From positions 186,001-250,000 of the forward strand of contig NZ_FRBY01000004.1 in NCBI RefSeq assembly GCF_900142735.1: DNA of 64,000 bases, read 5' to 3'. How positions within the stretch are numbered: the first letter of the stretch is position 1; every line of letters begins with the position of its first letter. Positions 61,085-64,000 of this stretch are shown here, piece after piece. This DNA is from Flavobacterium saccharophilum. GTDB taxonomy: Bacteria; Bacteroidota; Bacteroidia; Flavobacteriales; Flavobacteriaceae. A model generated the notes under the pieces. It saw nothing but the letters and a program-made list of their open reading frames with translations, had not been told where the DNA came from and did not search any database. The position numbers and the translations under genes are program-made.

Positions 61085-61197
61085 TCTTATGAAAACGGAT
61101 TGCGTGAGGGATAGGAGCTAACTGCCGAAGTAGCGTGGATAGCCCGACAGCTTTTAAGAAAAGGCCCAATGAACGCAAAGTTGATTGGGCCTTTTTT
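61085..61197 (+). ncRNA. Possible small RNA with its own terminator
   Basis: A non-coding segment starting around ATGAAAACGGATTGCGTGAG and containing GGGATAGGAGCTAACTGCCG and AGTAGCGTGGATAGCCCGAC. It ends in a strong hairpin (12-base stem AAAAGGCCCAAT / ATTGGGCCTTTT, 61159-61195) and T run. Base composition is more GC-rich than the surroundings. Similar words occur widely in Flavobacterium intergenic DNA in my recollection; the RNA assignment is not proven. Confidence 0.45.
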
Positions 61198-61214
61198 TAA
61201 AAGGTGGCACGTCA

Positions 61215-61284
61215 AAAATATCAATATCAATGTCAATATCAATGTCAATATCAATGCCAATATCAATGCCAATATCAATGTCAA
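61215..61284. repeat. 12-bp minisatellite TATCAATGTCAA
   Basis: About five and a half copies of TATCAATGTCAA/TATCAATGCCAA. On the minus strand the low-complexity frame gives repeats of Leu/Ile/Thr, which is not a gene. Confidence 0.85.
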
Positions 61285-61386
61285 ATTTCAATGAGGAAAA
61301 TTAATGACAATAGCTAATTCAAATTACTCCTGAATGACTTTTTATTGAAATTGATTTTTGCAATTGTCATTGATTTTTGAAATTGT

Positions 61387-61821
61387 TTACACTCTATTAT
61401 AATCGGCTTTCCAGTGGACTATGGCTTTTTTTATGGAGTCTCCGGGAAGGCTGTTTTTTATAGCGTCTTCGAGGAGCGGAATTAGTTCATTATCGGGTGC
61501 GAATCGTAGGGCAAATAATTGATCATCAGTTAGTTTATATTCGAATTCTTCTAGTCGTTTTCCGGTTAGGGTGAAATAACGGTAGCGCAGTTCTAATCTT
61601 ACGATTCGGTTTTGCAAAATTAAGGCATAATGCTGGCGTAACATAAAGGCAAGGCAAAAAAGGAATATAAAAGCTACGCTTATAAAGGACCAAATTAACG
61701 GTTGATCTGTAGTAAATGCGAGGTAAATACTGGCAATGAGAAAGATTATTAAAACGGGATAATAAACAAAATGATGGGGAGTGTAAAAACGTATGTGGTT
61801 GTAATAGGTTTGAATTTTCAT
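61387..61821 (-). CDS. DUF6526-like membrane protein
   Basis: A 144-aa protein with two membrane helices (HFVYYPVLIIFLIASIYLAF and PLIWSFISVAFIFLFCLAFM) followed by a soluble part (RLELRYRYFTLTGKRLEEFE, DDQLFALRFAPDNELIPLLE). The soluble tail with KKAIVHWKADYNRV fits the DUF6526 family of Bacteroidetes. Function unknown. Confidence 0.75.
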   Translation of the reverse strand: MKIQTYYNHIRFYTPHHFVYYPVLIIFLIASIYLAFTTDQPLIWSFISVAFIFLFCLAFMLRQHYALILQNRIVRLELRYRYFTLTGKRLEEFEYKLTDDQLFALRFAPDNELIPLLEDAIKNSLPGDSIKKAIVHWKADYNRV

Positions 61822-62257
61822 AGTTTTTGTTTTTAGGATTAAAGTTAAAAAAGAAAAGCTACCCTATGAATAGAATAGCTTTTTTTTCAAAATAAACTAA
61901 CATAACCAATGTCTCTTATATATAAACCCGAAAGATTTGCTTTGGGGTTTTCTTATTGATATCTATATTTTAAAAAAAGCCTCAATTGCATTTTACTCAG
62001 TTTCAAATGGCTTTATTTCTTTGAAGTAAAATTAAATTAATCAGAGGTGTTTCTTGTTATATTTTAATTTGAGAATGTTATATGATTTCAACTTAATTAT
62101 TAATTGTGAATGGTGAATTGTGAATTGTGACAAGTAAGATGTAAGAAAATAGAGTATAGAAAATAGATTTTAGAGGCAAGAGGAAAGATGCAAGATGCAA
62201 GAGAAAGCTTAGAGCCTAAAGCTTACAGCTTACTGCCTATAGCCTAAAGCTTATTGC
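61822..62257. other. Gene-free region with short repeats
   Basis: From 62100 it is made of short words: AATTGTGAATTGTGA, GCAAGATGCAAGA, and GCTTACAGCTTACTGCC / TAAAGCTT-type units, reaching into the next gene's last codons. Confidence 0.65.
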
Positions 62258-62746
62258 TTACAGCCTGCGGCTTACAGCTTTTTCCCATTCTTCTAATTTT
62301 GACTGGAAAGATTTTCCTGCGTTGGCGGGGCTTGTGGATGGTAATGTTATCAGGTGATATTCTTTTTTTAGGGGAACGTATTTTTTGAAAAAGGCTGCGG
62401 CTTTTTGACCGTTGAAAAGGATGGTTTTGATGTTTGGATGTTCTGTAAGGAATGTTTCGAAATCATTGGCTATTTCGTTTTTTATGGCGCTGTCGAGACT
62501 TCCTACGCGATCGCAGAATTGTAATACATCCCATAAGGCAATGTTGTTTTTTTGTAAAATTGCTTTTCTGGTTTGGTAGTCGTTTGAGAAATCTTCTTTT
62601 AGAATATGGAACATAAATTTCCAGAAATTATTCTGATTGTGCCCGTAATATTGATTGAGTTCTAACGATTTTGTTCCGGGCATTGTACCTAGAATCAAAA
62701 TGTTAGCGTCTTGTGAAGTGATTGGGGCGAATGAAAAGCTTTTCAT
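62258..62746 (-). CDS. Uracil-DNA glycosylase superfamily, family 6 type
   Basis: A 162-aa protein. ILGTMPGTKSLELNQYYGHN and NNFWKFMFHIL followed by LPSTSPANAGKSF match the family of hypoxanthine/deoxyinosine DNA glycosylases. It removes deaminated bases. The last residues (AVSRRL) are read from the repeat region, so the C-terminus has been altered by repeat DNA. Confidence 0.85.
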   Translation of the reverse strand: MKSFSFAPITSQDANILILGTMPGTKSLELNQYYGHNQNNFWKFMFHILKEDFSNDYQTRKAILQKNNIALWDVLQFCDRVGSLDSAIKNEIANDFETFLTEHPNIKTILFNGQKAAAFFKKYVPLKKEYHLITLPSTSPANAGKSFQSKLEEWEKAVSRRL

Positions 62747-62952
62747 GTTTATACTTAGAGATCTTAATATTATTATATGTTAAAATAATCATTTATAAGT
62801 AATTATAAAACAAATTACAAAAATTATATAACAATTTTAGGGGTTTGGTAAACGAACTTTGGCGTTATAGATTTTCTGGTCTTCAGCTACTTTATGAATT
62901 CCTTCTTTATTGAAAGCTATAACGTTGAATCTCAATTTTAATTACAAGCAAA

Positions 62953-63984
62953 ATGAAAACAGTTACTATTAATACAGAAAAAATTGACGCTATTTTTGAA
63001 CAGTTACACTCTAATTTTGGAGGAAAGGTAACTTCTGATTTAGATGAGTTTACTTTAGAAGTTAATAATAGTAGTGCCAAAGGATCTATAATTGGAGCTT
63101 CTTTCAATGACAATATTTCCTACGTGCAATTTGATATGAATTTTGCTGTTGATGTTCGAATCGATATCACAAATGTAAAAACGGCACCAATTTATTTTGC
63201 CTATTGTTCGCAGGGAAGCTTGTCGCATAGTTTTGGTGTTTTGGGTGAAGAAAGAAAGTTTAAAACCTTTCAGACTGCTATAACTACTTCTAAAGTAAAT
63301 CAGGATAATGTTTTGTTTTTTGAGAAAGAAAAAAACACAAAATTTACTTTAATTATTGTAGGAACTGAAGCTGATAATCAACTTTATGCTTTGGACAATT
63401 CTTTGAGTGATAAAGTAAAAGAAACATTTTTTGAAAGTAGTAACGATGAGGATTTCTTTTATCTGGGTTCGTACAATCTTCAAATTGCTGAAAAAATAGA
63501 ACAACTAAATGCTGTAACTCAAACCGGAATTGTAAGAAAATTGCTGAAAGAAGGTATTTTGAGAATTATTCTGGCAATGGAAATTCAGCAACATACTGAC
63601 GATTTGAATGCTTTCTCAAAAGATGCAAATTGTTTGACTTTAAGAGAAATGGAGGAAATAAAAGAACTTTCAGAATTCATCAAAAATTCTCCGGAAGAGC
63701 CTTTTACCATTAAATCGTTAAGCAAAAAATCAGGTCTTTCTCCAAACAAATTACAGGAAGGTTTCAAAATGATTCATAACCGAACTGTTAATGATTATAT
63801 CACGCATATGAGAGTTCTAAAAGCCGAACTTTTAATTAGAACCTCAGACTTAAATATCTCAGAAATAGTATATTGCATTGGTTTTACTAGTAGAAGTTAC
63901 TTCTCAAAAATCTTCAAACAAAAATTTAATTGTAGTCCAAAAGAGTATAAATTTAATTTGAATCCTTTAGCTATTACTGCGTAA
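62953..63984 (+). CDS. AraC-family transcription regulator
   Basis: A 343-aa protein. The N-terminal part (about 1-230) is a ligand- or partner-binding region without clear motif. The C-terminus has two helix-turn-helix units (FTIKSLSKKSGLSPNKLQEG and DLNISEIVYCIGFTSRSYFS) and ends IFKQKFNCSPKEYK. It is divergent from the glycosylase gene (206 bp between). Targets unknown. Confidence 0.9.
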   Translation: MKTVTINTEKIDAIFEQLHSNFGGKVTSDLDEFTLEVNNSSAKGSIIGASFNDNISYVQFDMNFAVDVRIDITNVKTAPIYFAYCSQGSLSHSFGVLGEERKFKTFQTAITTSKVNQDNVLFFEKEKNTKFTLIIVGTEADNQLYALDNSLSDKVKETFFESSNDEDFFYLGSYNLQIAEKIEQLNAVTQTGIVRKLLKEGILRIILAMEIQQHTDDLNAFSKDANCLTLREMEEIKELSEFIKNSPEEPFTIKSLSKKSGLSPNKLQEGFKMIHNRTVNDYITHMRVLKAELLIRTSDLNISEIVYCIGFTSRSYFSKIFKQKFNCSPKEYKFNLNPLAITA

Positions 63985-64000
63985 TTACAGGTTCAAAGTT

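Noticed and set aside
61087..61284. Minus-strand frame rich in Leu, Ile and Thr
   Set aside because: Translation of the 12-bp minisatellite and the hairpin; low complexity.

Overview
The window is from a low-GC member of the Bacteroidetes, most likely Flavobacterium or a close relative. The support is a SusC/SusD pair with a DUF6377-type regulator, promoters of the TTTG-N19-TAnnTTTG kind (clearest upstream of the tRNA-Tyr gene), Bacteroidetes-type lipoproteins and TonB receptors, and Flavobacterium-style intergenic repeats.

Layout. (1) 1-1929: edge of a carbohydrate locus on the minus strand, with a truncated secreted protein and a GH88 unsaturated glucuronyl hydrolase. (2) About 2461-32284: a genomic island of roughly 29.8 kb inserted in the 3' end of a tRNA-Tyr gene. 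The intact tRNA lies at 32264-32344. A 22-bp direct repeat of its 3' end lies at 2461-2482, and a tyrosine recombinase sits next to the tRNA (30665-31972). No relaxase or conjugation genes are visible, so the island is an integrative element mobilised in trans or a reduced one. (3) 32345-44999: ordinary chromosome, including a nonsense-split TlpA-like thioredoxin gene, a J-domain/KTSC protein, a MoxR/VWA pair, an EamA transporter, glutamate dehydrogenase and a sterol-desaturase-family protein. (4) 45224-57275: a polysaccharide utilisation locus with DUF6377 regulator, DUF5004-like lipoprotein, a secreted protein, SusC, SusD, a GH71/GH99-like lipoprotein and a GH97 lipoprotein, probably for an alpha-glucan or alpha-mannan. 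(5) 57611-64000: an outer-membrane barrel, a marR-MATE efflux pair, a DUF6526-like protein, a family-6-type DNA glycosylase and an AraC regulator.

Island cargo. A forward copper/cation operon (3042-16052) encodes periplasmic metal-binding proteins (including one with four tandem HMBD domains), a DUF3347 lipoprotein, a haem-binding-domain protein, a MerC-like membrane protein fused to a Cys-rich tail, a CusA-type RND pump split into two reading frames, a TolC-type channel, two CusB adaptors with HMBD domains and a Cu+-type P1B ATPase. Facing it on the minus strand is a TonB receptor and then an arsenic operon (arsR, GNAT, DUF6428, arsC, ACR3, metallophosphoesterase, Crp/Fnr). The right end holds a 1227-aa single gene with an N-terminal TIR-like/nucleotide-binding domain, a STAND-type P-loop NTPase and a long helical C-terminus. 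This looks like an anti-phage sensor-effector and is the best candidate for a little-described system here. Beside it lie a truncated UvrD-like helicase end and a broken small gene, as in a decayed defence hotspot.

Several features suggest rearrangement or regulation: an internal cluster of island-end motifs at 24789-25142 hinting at a composite island; a duplicated cusB 3' end and a frameshifted merC copy flanking the P-type ATPase; a leader region with two tiny Cys-rich ORFs and a terminator before glutamate dehydrogenase; matching operator-like palindromes before marR and before the MATE pump; and four large nested inverted repeats in gene-free gaps.
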